Source of the DNA: Ideonella_A sp963843805
GTDB lineage: Bacteria > Pseudomonadota > Gammaproteobacteria > Burkholderiales > Burkholderiaceae_C
DNA length: 64,000 nt
Direction: 5' to 3'
Assembly (NCBI GenBank): GCA_963843805.1
Contig: CAWJLY010000003.1
Coordinates: 186,001-250,000 of the forward strand
The notes beneath the pieces were generated by a model. It worked only from the letters and a program-made list of their open reading frames with translations, had not been told where the DNA came from and did no database searches. This document shows, piece after piece, positions 1 to 9,371 of the stretch (positions are counted from its first letter, which is position 1; the number at the start of each line of letters is the position of its first letter). Position numbers and translations under genes: made by a program.

Positions 1-1
1 G

Positions 2-507
2 ATCGCCCGCCTGCTCGCGCTGCCGCCGGAACTGGCCGGGCTGTTTCTCGGCGGCACCATCCACGACGTGGCGCAGGTGGTCGGCGCCGGCTACATGATC
101 AACCACGAGACCGGCGACATCGCAACCATCGTCAAGCTGTTCCGGGTCTCGATGCTGACCGTCGTGGTGGTGATCGTCGCCGCCGCCTTCAAGACATCAC
201 GCGAACGGGCGCAGGCCGAATCAACGCCCGGCGCGCACAGCCCGCCAAACAGGCGCTGGTGCCGTGGTTCCTGTGGCTGTTCATTGCGATGGTGGTGCTC
301 AATTCGGTCGGCGTTTTTTCAGCCCCGGTGCAGGCCGGCTTCAACGATGTGTCGCGCGGCTGTCTGGTCGTCGCGATCGCTGCACTGGGAATGAAGACCA
401 GTTTTGCCCAGCTTGCCCGCGCTGGCTGGCGGCCGCTCGCTCTGATCGTCATCGAAACGGCCTGGATCGCGCTGTTCGTGCTGGGCGTGATCATCGTGTT
501 GCACTGA
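2..507 (+). CDS. YeiH-family putative sulfate exporter, C-terminal part
   Basis: This is the 3' end of a gene that begins before the window. The reading frame from base 2 encodes hydrophobic segments around the motif GGTIHDVAQVVGAG, which I recognise from the YeiH/UPF0324 family of putative sulfate or anion exporters. The family is a polytopic inner-membrane protein whose substrate is poorly established. The frame is lost near 215-240 and the protein continues in another frame from about 232. That frame encodes two more hydrophobic helices and the end ...VLGVIIVLH. A one-base indel is the simplest explanation. It converges on the M16 peptidase, with 13 bases between the stops. Confidence 0.7.
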   Translation, partial: RPPARAAAGTGRAVSRRHHPRRGAGGRRRLHDQPRDRRHRNHRQAVPGLDADRRGGDRRRRLQDITRTGAGRINARRAQPAKQALVPWFLWLFIAMVVLNSVGVFSAPVQAGFNDVSRGCLVVAIAALGMKTSFAQLARAGWRPLALIVIETAWIALFVLGVIIVLH

Positions 508-520
508 GTCGCTGGTCGTC

Positions 521-1809
521 TCAAGCCCGAGCCCCGATTGCGCCCATTGCACTGGCCACGCGCTGATCGAGCGCGCTGCCAAGCTTGCCGGTGATGGCCA
601 CTGCGGCGCGCTGCGCCAGCATCTGCTCGAACTCCTGCGGACCTGATCGGTCTGCACGCTGCTGATCTGATCGAGCAGTTCGGCCTGGCCGCGCACCCGA
701 CCGAATGCGAACAGATCCTGCGCTGCCGCCTCGACCCGCTGCGCAGGGCGTTCTGCGCCACGCAGACTCGCTGCACCGTGATCTGGTTGCGCGCACGCGC
801 CAGATCATGCGGTGCGATGCTGGCCGCATGGGCAATCAGCAGTCTTGTCAGCTCGGCAAAAAACTCGTCGAGCTTGCGATGGCGTGGTCGACGCCTCGAT
901 GACGAACTGGCCACATGAATCGCTGATATCGGCCGAACAGGCCGCGTGGTAGACCATGCCGCGCCGCTCACGCAACTGATCGAGCAGCGGTGAACTCATG
1001 CCTTCGCCGAAAGCCGCCGCGGCAACCAGCGCCGCATGATGGGCTCGCGCAGCGACGCGATCGGAAAGCCGACCACCACATGCGCCTGGCTGTAGCCTCC
1101 GAACTTGCGCGTGCCGATGCCACCGACATGAACCGGTCGATCGATGCCGTTGTCGGTGCCAGCTTGCAGCGTACCGAACGCCTGCTCCGCTGCGCGCACC
1201 ATCCGTTGCGGATCGACCGCACCGGCGACCGCAACAACCATGTTGGCACCGCTGTACTGATGCTCGACATAGGCCACCAGATCGTCGCGCGTGATCCGCT
1301 CGATGTTGCTGCCGGGTACCGATCACCGGCCGCGCAAACGCGTGCGGCCCGAAACAGAGCCGGTCGAACAACTTGAAGCCGGCCGACACTGCATCGTCGG
1401 CATCCTCGTCGAATTCCTGCAGGATGACCTGTCGCTCACGCTCGAGTTCATCCGCGGGGAAGCTGCCGTTGCGAACGATGTCGCCCAGCATGCGGACAAA
1501 ATCCTCCGCATGTTCAGCCAGCCCGTTCATGTGGAATGCGGTGTGGTCCTTGTCGGTATGCGCATTGACCTCGGCGCCGAGTTGCTCGGCATCGAAATTG
1601 ATCTGCTGGCAACTGCGCTCCTTGGTGCCTTTGAACGCCATGTGTTCGACAAAATGGCTGATGCCGTTCAGCCGCTTCGATTCATGCAGGCTGCCGCTGC
1701 GGACAAACACGCTGACCGATGCCGTCAGCGAAGCCGGCAGCCGGATCGTCACAACCCGAACGCCGTTCGGCAACGCGACGACGTTGGTGTCGGTGGTTTG
1801 GCTTGTCAT
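521..1809 (-). CDS. M16-family zinc metallopeptidase (processing-protease type)
   Basis: The N-terminal half carries the inverted zinc motif HFVEH (HxxEH, about residue 53) followed by the distal glutamate region EVNAHTDKDHT, diagnostic of the M16 (insulinase/mitochondrial processing peptidase-like) family. These cytoplasmic or periplasmic enzymes degrade peptides. The length of about 430 residues matches the single-chain bacterial type. The start MTSQTTDTN is chosen because conserved sequence begins right after it. The gene is broken by at least four single-base shifts (near 1315, 1030, 905 and 770); for example an extra C in ACCCGGC near 1315 moves the frame, and removing it restores VIGTxGSNIERIT. 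The conserved motif AAFGEGMSSPLLDQLRE lies in the C-terminal half. The family call is firm; the substrate is unknown. Confidence 0.8.
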
Positions 1810-1912
1810 TGAAGGGTTGATTGCTGCGTGAGATCTGGTCGGGGATTGTGAACCGACTTGCCTTGAGACCCCGCCCACCGATCTGTTCGCGATGGCCGAG
1901 CGAGGCCGAGAA

Positions 1913-2001
1913 CGGCGGGTGGCCCAATTCCTACGTGTCCCCCACCGACCGCCTGAAGGCGCTCGTCTCCTCCTTTACCTCCGGAATTCGGCCACCCGCC
2001 G
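1913..2001 (+). repeat. Hairpin module A of an inverted two-hairpin repeat
   Basis: Bases 1913-1931 pair with 1983-2001 over 19 positions with one mismatch. The 51-base loop contains TGTCCCCC, GCCTGAA and CTCCTCCTTTACCTCC. The loop motifs recur in module B, which is on the opposite strand, while the stems differ in sequence. The block 1810-2246 between the M16 start and the end of ligC holds no convincing gene. Several overlapping open frames cross it on both strands, but they read through the palindromes and have no ribosome-binding site. Confidence 0.75.
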
Positions 2002-2061
2002 CCCTCGGCCCGGACACGAAGCAGCGCATCGAAGTCGTGTTGGAAACCTCGTCGGTGGCAG

Positions 2062-2168
2062 GCGTCGGGGTGGCCGACCCTGTTCTGCGGAAGTAGAGGA
2101 GGAGTCCGCCGCCGTTCAGGCAGGCGCACGGGGGACATGGAGCAGAACAGGGTCGGCCACCCCGACGC
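2062..2168 (-). repeat. Hairpin module B of an inverted two-hairpin repeat (27-bp perfect stem)
   Basis: Bases 2062-2088 are the exact reverse complement of 2142-2168, giving a 27-bp perfect stem with a 53-base loop. Read on the minus strand the loop carries TGTCCCCC, GCCTGAA and CTCCTCCTCTACTTCC, the same ordered motifs as module A. Sixty bases separate the two modules. The element could be a mobile palindromic repeat or a structured RNA in the M16 leader or the lig operon trailer; the sequence alone does not decide. Confidence 0.85.
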
Positions 2169-2246
2169 TTGCTCGGTCGTGGAACGACGTGGCATCGGTG
2201 GCCGGCGGCTTTCAAGGGAAAGCGTCAACTCCCTGAAGTGAACGGG

Positions 2247-3205
2247 TCAGTGAACGTTCAACTGCCTTTCGAGCTGATCGAGCACCCGATAACACGACAA
2301 CACCTTCGCCACGCTCGAATTCGGCTCACGGCCTTCGCGGATCGCAGCAAAGAACTCGCGGTCCTGCAGCTCGATGCCGTTCATCGACACATCGACTTTG
2401 GATACGTCGATTTGCTCGTCCTTGCCGTTGAACAAGTCGTCGTATCGGGCGAGGTAGGTTCCGCTATCGCCGATGTAGCGGAAGAAGGTGCCGAGCGGCC
2501 CGTCGTTGTTGAAGCTCAGGCTCAAGCGTGCAGATCGCGCCGCTGCTTGCCTTCAGCTGGATCGACATGTCCATCGCGATGCCCAGCGTCGGATGGATCG
2601 GCCCCTGCACCGCGTTGGCCTGCACGATCTCGCCGCCGGCCTGATACGCGAACAGATCGACCGTGTGCGCTGCGTGATGCCACAGCAGGTGGTCGGTCCA
2701 ACTGCGCGCCTGGCCCAGCGCATTCATGTTGGTGCGGCGGAAAAAATAAGTCTGCACATCCATTTGTTGCAGCTTGAAATCACCGGCATCGATCTTCTTG
2801 TGCAGCCACTGATGGCTGGGGTTGAAACGCCGCGTATGGCCCACCATGGCCACCAGCCCGCTGCTCTTTTGCAGCGCGGCCACTTGCTTCCGCACCTTGC
2901 AGGGTGTCGGCCAGCGGAATCTCGACCTGCACATGTTTGCCGGCCTTCATGCAGGCCATGCTTTGCGCGGCATGCATCTGGGTCGGTGTGCACAAGATCA
3001 CCGCGTCGACCTCCTTGATCGCCAGGCTGTCGGCCAGGTCGGTGGTCACATGGTCGATGCCGTATCGGGCGGCGACTTCGCGGGTTTTTTCGAGATCGCG
3101 GCTGACCAGCGAAATCACTTCGACACCATCGATATGCTTGATGCCATCGAGGTGCTTGATGCCGAATGCGCCGGCGCCGGCCAGCGCGACCTTGATCGTC
3201 TTCAT
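2247..3205 (-). CDS. ligC: 4-carboxy-2-hydroxymuconate-6-semialdehyde dehydrogenase (Gfo/Idh/MocA family)
   Basis: The N-terminus has a Rossmann dinucleotide fold (VALAGAGAFG, about residues 6-15) and the family motif HVQVEIPLADT, which places it in the Gfo/Idh/MocA oxidoreductases. LigC/PmdC is the member that oxidises the ring-cleavage product of protocatechuate (CHMS) to 2-pyrone-4,6-dicarboxylate with NAD(P). Position supports this: its ATG overlaps the ligB stop in ATGA, and it closes the operon. The start is preceded by GGAGAA. Two frame changes, near 2890 and 2525, interrupt it; removing an extra A in GCAAGTGG restores EAVAALQKSSG. The inferred protein is about 319 residues, normal for LigC. 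Confidence 0.87.
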
Positions 3206-4061
3206 GCGGGGTTCTCCAGAATCAGGTGGCCGACAGCGGTGTTGGATGCCGGCACGTGAAAAAAGCGGTGCCTGACAACGGGTTTCGCACCGCCGTCGAT
3301 ATCGGCCATGGCGCCGCGTGCAATCAGCCACATCACCAGTTCGATGCCCTCCGAACCGGCCTCGCGGACGTAGTCGATGTGCGGCACTTTCGACGAGCCC
3401 GTCGGGATCGGCAATCAGCCGATCGAGGAACCGGTTGTCCCACTCCTTGTTGATCAGCCCGGCGCGCGGTCCTTGCAGTTGGTGGCTCATGCCGCCAGTG
3501 CCCCAGATCTGCACATTCAAGCGGCTCGTCGTAACCCTCGATCGCGCGGCGGATCGCCTGGCCGAGCATGAAACAGCGCCGACCCGACGGGATCGGGTAC
3601 TGCACGACATTGACCGCAAACGGAATCACCGGGCACGGCCATGCGGCAGGTGAACCACACATCAGGTTGAGCGGCACGGTCAGCCCGTGGTCGACGTCCA
3701 TCTTGTTGACGATGGTCAGGTCGAAATCGTCCTGGATCACCGATTGGGCGATGTGCGACGCCAGTTCGGGATGGCCCACCACCTTCGGCACCGGCCGCGG
3801 CCCCCAGCCTTCGTCGGCGGGCTGAAACTCGGCCGCAGTACCGATCGCAAAGGTCGGAATCATGTCGAGGCTGAACGCGGTCGCATGATCGTTGAAGACC
3901 AGGAAGATGACGTCGGGCGGGTTGTCCTTCATCCATTGCCTGGAAAACTCGTAACCCTTGAACAGCGGCTGCCAATAGGGCTCTGCGGTCTTGCCAAGAT
4001 CGATCGCCGCGCCGATTGCCGGCACGTGCGAGGTATAGACGGATGCGGTGATGCGCGCCAT
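3202..4061 (-). CDS. ligB: Protocatechuate 4,5-dioxygenase, beta (catalytic) subunit
   Basis: LigB holds the non-haem Fe(II) that cleaves protocatechuate between carbons 4 and 5. The iron ligands expected from Sphingobium LigAB are visible: histidine in TSHVPAIG near residue 12, histidine in FNDHATAF near residue 61, and a glutamate in SEGIELVMW late in the chain. The catalytic region DVDHGLTVPLN is also present. The start follows AAAGGA and lies 2 bases after the ligA stop. Frame changes near 3530 and 3390 split the C-terminal third; the pieces VQIWGTGGMSHQLQG and HIDYVREAGSEG belong in series. The full length would be about 286 residues. Confidence 0.92.
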
Positions 4062-4063
4062 CG

Positions 4064-4513
4064 TCAGGATTCCTTTGTTTGCTTGTTGCCGGCCGCACCC
4101 TGTGGCTGCCGGTGGGCCTGCGCATCGCCTGCCTCGCCGATCACCCGATTGCCTTCGACCGAGCGGCCGCCGGCGATCATCATGTTGCGGTATTCCTCTT
4201 CGGTCATGCCGGTCATGCTGCCGGCCATCTGCTGAAAACTGCGACCGTCGGTGGCGCCGATCTTGGCGAGGAAATAGATGTTGCCGCCGAGCGAGATGCA
4301 GCGGTTCAGGTCGCGGTCGAGCACCGCCTGCTTCTGCGCCTCGCTCATCGGCCATTCATCGAGGTAGGCCCGCTCGTCGGCCTTGAAGCGGACCCGGTTG
4401 TCGGCTTTCATCAGCGACATGCAGAACTGGTTCAGGTGGTAGCCCAGCCGCGACTGCTCGGCGTCGAAGATCGTCGTGCCGGGAACGTCAAGGTAGGGTT
4501 TTTGCAGCGACAT
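4064..4513 (-). CDS. ligA: Protocatechuate 4,5-dioxygenase, alpha subunit
   Basis: This 149-residue intact protein matches the small LigA subunit, which caps the active site of LigB in the alpha2beta2 enzyme. Recognisable features are the N-terminal PGTTIFDAEQS and GYHLNQFCMS segments and the helical centre with ISLGGNIYFLAKIGATDG. The ATG is preceded by GAGGAGG and lies four bases after the ligI stop; the stop is two bases before ligB, so translation of the pair is probably coupled. Its last 25 residues are rich in Gln, Ala and Gly and are less conserved. Confidence 0.93.
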   Translation of the reverse strand: MSLQKPYLDVPGTTIFDAEQSRLGYHLNQFCMSLMKADNRVRFKADERAYLDEWPMSEAQKQAVLDRDLNRCISLGGNIYFLAKIGATDGRSFQQMAGSMTGMTEEEYRNMMIAGGRSVEGNRVIGEAGDAQAHRQPQGAAGNKQTKES

Positions 4514-4517
4514 CGGT

Positions 4518-5441
4518 TCAGACCTCCTCGGGCCAATACAGACGCATCGGATTGTCGACCAGCAGTTTTTGCTGCAATTCGGCGGTTTGCGCAATTTGCG
4601 GGATGAAATCGACCAACAGGCCATCGTCGGGCATGTGGTCCTTCAGATTCGGATGGGGCCAGTCCGTTCCCCACAAGACGCGATCGGGAAACTGCTCGAC
4701 GATGCGCCGCGCGAACGGCACCACGTCCTGGTAGGCCTGGCGCTCACCATCCAGCGCCTTCGGACCGCGAACGCTCAGCCGCTCCGGGCAGCTGACCTTG
4801 CTCCAGACATTCGGATAATCGCGCATGAACCGGATGAAGCGCTCGAACTCCGGACCGTCGACCGGCTTGCCGACGTCCGGGCGGCCCATGTGGTCGACCA
4901 CGATCGTGGTCGGCAACGCGGTAAAGAAGTCCCACAGCTCAGGCAGATCGACGGCCTCGAAATAGATCACCACATGCCAGCCGAGCGGCGCAATGCGCGC
5001 GGCGATTTCCAGCAGTTCGTCCTTGGGCGTGAAGTCGACCAGCCGCTTGACGAAGTTGAACCTGACGCCGCGCACGCCGGCAGCATGCATGTCCTGCAGT
5101 TCGCGGTCGGTCACGCTGCGCTTGACCGTTGCCACGCCACGCGCCTTGCCGTTCGAATGGACCAGCGCATCGATCATCGCCCGGTTGTCGGCGCCATGGC
5201 ACGTTGCCTGCACGACGACGTTGCGAGCAAAGCCGAGGTGATCGCGCAGCGCATAGAGCTGCGCTTTCGACGCGTCGCACGGCGTGTATTTGCGCTCAGG
5301 CGCAAACGGAAATTCGGCGCCGGGGCCGAATACATGGCAATGTGCATCGACCGCGCCGGCCGGCAGCTCGAAAGCCGGCTTCGACGGGTTGGCGGTCCAG
5401 TCGAGCCAGCCGGGGGTCTTGGTGAAGGTATCCATTGGCAT
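4518..5441 (-). CDS. ligI: 2-pyrone-4,6-dicarboxylate hydrolase
   Basis: An intact 307-residue member of the amidohydrolase superfamily. LigI/PmdD opens the lactone ring of 2-pyrone-4,6-dicarboxylate to 4-oxalomesaconate. The metal or substrate motif DAHCHVFGP (about residue 30), the strand-end VVDHMGRPD and the catalytic aspartate in WGTDWPHPN are all present. I choose the first ATG (MPMDTF), which follows GAGAGA; an internal ATG two codons on is possible. It sits five bases downstream of the DUF1932 gene and four bases upstream of ligA, in the conserved pmdDABC order. Confidence 0.94.
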   Translation of the reverse strand: MPMDTFTKTPGWLDWTANPSKPAFELPAGAVDAHCHVFGPGAEFPFAPERKYTPCDASKAQLYALRDHLGFARNVVVQATCHGADNRAMIDALVHSNGKARGVATVKRSVTDRELQDMHAAGVRGVRFNFVKRLVDFTPKDELLEIAARIAPLGWHVVIYFEAVDLPELWDFFTALPTTIVVDHMGRPDVGKPVDGPEFERFIRFMRDYPNVWSKVSCPERLSVRGPKALDGERQAYQDVVPFARRIVEQFPDRVLWGTDWPHPNLKDHMPDDGLLVDFIPQIAQTAELQQKLLVDNPMRLYWPEEV

Positions 5442-5446
5442 CTCTC

Positions 5447-6387
5447 TCAGTTGTCTGCTTTCCGCTCACGCTGAGCCAGGATGCGGTCCGCCTCGGTTCT
5501 CCAATCGGCGCTGCGTGCAAACTCCGCGCTGCCGCGGCTGCCGAAAACCCCGCCGTCGGCGAGATCGGCAATCCACGCCTGGCGTTGTGCCGTACCCGCC
5601 GCGGACCAGGGCTCGAGCCCCGCTTCGCGAACCGTCTCGGCCACTTCACGAACTTCTTCGCTGCGCCGCCGGCCGTGCTCGATGACTCGCTGGAAAAAAT
5701 AGGCCGCCTTGCGCTTCCCAGTCGATGGCCGGGAAGGTTTCGTGCAGCGAGGCGATGACCTCGTCTTCGACACCATAGGCGCGCGCGGTCGTGAAACTTT
5801 CGATGATCATCGCCTCCAGCCCCTTGATCATCACGCTGCGACACATCTTGGTGGCCGATGCGATGCCGAGCCGGTCGCTCGCCACCTTGGCCTCGAAACC
5901 GAGCTGCTGCAGGTAGCGGCGCCAATTCGGCGGCTCGGGCGCCGCCGAGCAGCAGCGGCACCTTGATCCGGTAGGGCGGGATCGAGGTCATCACGGCGCC
6001 CTCGACATAATGCCCGCCAGCGCCGTCGATCAATGCGGCGGCCCGCTGCTTGGCGCCCGGCGAGGCGGAATTGAAGTCGAGCAGCCAGCAGCCCGATCGA
6101 ATCCCGGGAGCACAGGCGCGGGCGACAGCGACGGCCTGGCTGGCGGTCACCGCACTGATGATCAGATCGGCGCGCGCGGCCAGCTCCGCAGGTGCGGTGC
6201 ACAACACGACCTGGTGCGACGCGGCGTGTTGCCGCATCGCCGAGCCTGCTTCACCGTCCAGCTTGAGGTCGTACGCACAAACCCGCATGTCCTGCTGGCG
6301 AAGGTCTTCGGCCAGGATCCGGCCGACTTCTCCGTAGCCGACGAGTCCGATCTGCCACTGACTTGCTGTTTTTGCTGGGCTGGTCAT
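5447..6387 (-). CDS. DUF1932/6-phosphogluconate dehydrogenase-like NAD(P)-dependent oxidoreductase
   Basis: The N-terminal domain has the dinucleotide motif GLVGYGEVG and the helix that follows; the middle has NSASPGAKQ and the C-terminal half carries SATKMCRSVMIKG with the catalytic-type lysine of beta-hydroxyacid dehydrogenases, typical of proteins with a DUF1932 C-terminal domain. Its reaction is not established. It lies between ligK (9 bases upstream) and ligI (5 bases downstream), so it is co-transcribed with protocatechuate catabolism, yet it is not one of the core lig/pmd enzymes. Frame changes near 5900 and 5720 break the C-terminal half. The inferred length is about 313 residues. Confidence 0.78.
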
Positions 6388-6396
6388 ATTTCTCGA

Positions 6397-7105
6397 TCAA
6401 TCGATATATTTCAAGCCGGCTTTTTCCAGCGGCTCGCGCATGTTGTACATGTCCAGGCCCAGCGTGCCGGCGGCAAACTTGGCGCGTTTTTCGCCTTCGA
6501 AGGATTCGCGCTTCTCCGCCGCGTCGGCAACCTGTTGCGCCATGGCCGCCGGAACGATCACGACGCCGTCGGTATCGGCCACGACGACGTCGCCCGGATT
6601 GACCGACACACCGGCACAGACCACCGGAATGTTGACCGAGCCCAAGGTCGCCTTGATCGTGCCCTTGGCGTGGATCGCGCGGCTGAAGACCGGGAAGCCC
6701 ATCTGCTGCAATTCATCGACATCGCGGCAGCCGCCATCGATGATCAATCCCTTGGCGCCACGGCCCTTGAACGAGGTGGCCAGCAGGTCGCCGAAAAAGC
6801 CGTCGTTGTTGTCGGTGGTGCACGCCGCCACCACCACATCGCCAGGCTGAATCTGCTCGGCGGCCACATGCATCATCCAGTTGTCACCGGGCTGAAGCAG
6901 CACCGTGACGGCCGGGCCGCACATCTTGGCGCCAGCGTAGATCGGCCGCATGTAAGGCCGCATCAGGCCCATTCGGCCGAGCGCCTCGTGAACCGTCGCA
7001 ACGCCGAAACGCGACAGTTTTTCAACCGCTGCGCGGTCGGCGCGGACGATGTTGCGTTTGACAACGCCGAGGGTGCTGGCCAGATTGCTGGTCGCTCATG
7101 TTCAT
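6397..7105 (-). CDS. ligK: 4-carboxy-4-hydroxy-2-oxoadipate aldolase / oxaloacetate decarboxylase
   Basis: LigK/PmdF splits CHA into pyruvate and oxaloacetate, the last step of the 4,5-cleavage path. The RraA-like fold shows HEALGRMGLM, the phosphate/carboxylate loop QPGDNWMMHVA and the catalytic arginine motif IDGGCRDVDE. The ATG at 7105 overlaps the ligJ stop (ATGA) and follows AGGGGA. One base must be gained or lost within the first few codons to join MNMSDQ to SNLASTLGVVKRN; otherwise the gene is intact. About 235 residues. Confidence 0.9.
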
Positions 7106-8132
7106 TTCCCCTTCGCTTTGAGTGCGTCATCCAGGCGCGGGAAGACACGCCGCGCATTGCCCTCGTAGACCTTGTGCCGGTCGTCGCCGACGACGATGGT
7201 CGAGGCCTCGATATAACGCTTGGTATCGTCGTAGTAGTGGCCGGTTTCGGGGTCGATGCCGCGCACCGCGCCGATCATCTCGCTGGCAAACAGGATGTTG
7301 TCGACCGGGATGACACTTGGTCAGCAGGTCGATGCCCGGCTGGTGATAGACGCAGGTGTCGAAGAAGATGTTGTTCAGCAGGTGGTCCTTCAACAGCGGC
7401 TTTTTCAGCTCCTGCGCCAGCCCGCGGAAACGGCCCCAGTGGTAGGGCACCGCGCCGCCGCCATGCGGGATGATGAAGCGCAGCGTCGGGAAATCCTTGA
7501 ACAGATCGACTGGTCAGGCATTGCATGAACGCGGTCGTATCGGCATTCAGGTAGTGCGCGCCGGTGGTGTGGAAGCAGGCATTGCAGCTGGTGCTGACAT
7601 GGATCATGGCCGGGATGTCGAGCTCGACCATCTTTTCGTAGATCGGGTACCAGTGGCGGTCCGACAGCGGCGGGCTGGTCCAGTGACCGCCTGAGGGATC
7701 GGGGTTCAGGTTGATGCCGACGTTGCCATATTCCTTGACGCACTTTTCGAGTTCTGGAATGCAGGTCGCCGGATCGACACCGGGCGATTGCGGCAGCATC
7801 GCCGCCGCAATGAAGCGATCCGGAAACAGCTGGCTGACCCGATAACAGAGCTCGTTGCAGATCGCCGCCCAGGTCGACGAGACCTCGAAGTCTCCGATGT
7901 GGTGCGCCATGAAGCTGGCGCGTGGGCTGAAGATGGTCAGATCCGAGCCGCGTTCGTTCATCAGCCGCAACTGGTTGGTCTCGATCGACTCGCGCAGCTC
8001 GTCGTCGCTGATTTTCAGATCGGCCGCGCGGGGTTTGACCGACGGGTCCTTGATGCCGGCAATCTGCTGGTTGCGCCAGTTTTCCAGCGCCTTGGGGGCG
8101 GTCGTGTAATGGCCGTGGCAATCGATGATCAT
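7102..8132 (-). CDS. ligJ: 4-oxalomesaconate hydratase (amidohydrolase family)
   Basis: LigJ/PmdE adds water to 4-oxalomesaconate to give CHA. The N-terminal zinc motif MIIDCHGHYTTAP, the substrate region SPRASFMAHHIGDF and the strand LDIPAMIHVSTSCN mark the LigJ branch of the amidohydrolases. Frame changes near 7490 and 7315 break the last third; removing one T in AAGTGTCATC restores LLTKVIPVDNILFASEM, an expected active-site strand. It is the first gene of the operon, preceded by GGAGA. The inferred length is about 343 residues. Confidence 0.9.
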
Positions 8133-8366
8133 GCGGGGGTGTCTCCGGTTGAACCGCGGTGCCTTGTGCCGCACCGTTTGAGCGGGAAGAAGGGATCGGA
8201 GTGGTTTCAACCCGATCTGACGCTCGATTCTTTGCGATTGCCGACATCCGCGCAACGTGGGCCGATGGATAGCTGCCATAGCGCTTCGGCATGGCGCCGT
8301 CCTGACCCCACGGCTTGGACCGACAATCGACGATCCGAACCTGTTTTCGTCACGTTGCTGCTGCCA
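8133..8366. promoter_or_regulatory. Divergent promoter region between the lig operon and its LysR gene
   Basis: This 234-base region separates two divergent starts, the usual place for LysR-type control. A 6-bp inverted repeat CGGTGC-N8-GCACCG spans 8157-8176 and resembles, without exactly matching, the T-N11-A core of LysR boxes. No clear -35/-10 pair can be assigned by eye. Confidence 0.4.
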
Positions 8367-9302
8367 ATGGATCTTCGCCAGATCGAATATTTTGTCCAGG
8401 TTGCCGAACTCGGCAGTTTCAGCAAGGCAGCGCAGCTGTTGTCGATGGCGCAGCCGGCGCTCAGCCGCCAGGTGAAATCGCTCGAGGTCGAACTCGGCCA
8501 GGTGCTGCTGCTGCGCAACGGCCGCGGCGTCACCTTGACCGACGCCGGGGCGTTGTTCCTGAAGCATGGCCATGGCATCTTGCACCAGGTGCAACGGGCC
8601 CGCGATGAGTTGAAAAACTCGCTCGGAAACGAAGGCGGCAAGATTGTCGTCGGCCTGCCACCAAGCCTCGGGCGTGGTCTGACGGCGCCGCTCGCCTCGG
8701 CGTTCAGACAGCGCTTTCCGGGTGCCGAACTCGCCATCGTCGAGGGATTGTCGTCACATCTGGCGGAATGGCTGGCGGTGGGTCGGGTTGATCTGGCCTT
8801 GTTGCTCAACCCCGACCCACGGCCCGAAATCGATCTGGCGCCGGTTTTCGAAGAGCCGCTTTATCTGGTCGGGCCGGCTGTCGCTGCCAGTAACGAAAAC
8901 GCCGAGCCGGTTGAATTTCGCTCGATCATCGATTTTCCGCTCGTCATACCCGATCGGTTTCATGCAATCAGGCGGCTGGTCGAAACCCGCGCCGCCCACA
9001 TGGGACTGAAGTTGACGATCGCGATGGAGGTGGCATCGGCCGACGGCATGCTCGATCTGGTCAAGCTCGGCTTCGGCTACGCCATTTTGCCGATCAGCGC
9101 ACTGTTGCGACGCGAGGCCGTCGTGCAATATCACCCGCGTCAAATCATCAACCCGCATCTGCCGGTGCTGGTCACCACCGCGGTTTCGGCGGCCCGACCG
9201 CTCACGCCCCTTGTCACCGCAACCCGGCAACGGATCACCGAGCTGGTCCGCGAGGTGGTGGCGCGTTCACCGGGACAGGCAAAGCGTCGCGGCAGTTGCT
9301 GA
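8367..9302 (+). CDS. LysR-type transcriptional regulator, probably of the protocatechuate operon
   Basis: An intact 311-residue LysR protein. The winged helix-turn-helix lies at residues 1-60 (QIEYFVQVAELGSFSKAAQ... then QPALSRQVKSLE) and the effector-binding domain fills the rest, with HAIRRLVE and GFGYAILPISALL as late family landmarks. The ATG before DLRQIEY is used because LysR proteins start there; an open frame continues upstream to 7788 but covers ligJ in antisense. Divergent orientation from ligJ suggests control by a pathway intermediate, by analogy with Sphingobium LigR and Comamonas PmdR. Confidence 0.88.
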   Translation: MDLRQIEYFVQVAELGSFSKAAQLLSMAQPALSRQVKSLEVELGQVLLLRNGRGVTLTDAGALFLKHGHGILHQVQRARDELKNSLGNEGGKIVVGLPPSLGRGLTAPLASAFRQRFPGAELAIVEGLSSHLAEWLAVGRVDLALLLNPDPRPEIDLAPVFEEPLYLVGPAVAASNENAEPVEFRSIIDFPLVIPDRFHAIRRLVETRAAHMGLKLTIAMEVASADGMLDLVKLGFGYAILPISALLRREAVVQYHPRQIINPHLPVLVTTAVSAARPLTPLVTATRQRITELVREVVARSPGQAKRRGSC

Positions 9303-9371
9303 TGGTCCCGGCCGGCGACGCTCGAACGGCATGGCACCCTGGGTGCCCGAGCCTGATATTCTTGTCCCACG

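Noticed and set aside
1821..2236. Short open frames on both strands across the two-hairpin block
   Set aside because: They read through palindromes, overlap one another in several frames and have no ribosome-binding sites. Repeats of this kind often give such frames.
7788..8366. Upstream extension of the LysR reading frame by about 190 codons
   Set aside because: The extension is antisense to ligJ and covers the promoter region; LysR proteins begin just before the helix-turn-helix, as the ATG at 8367 does.
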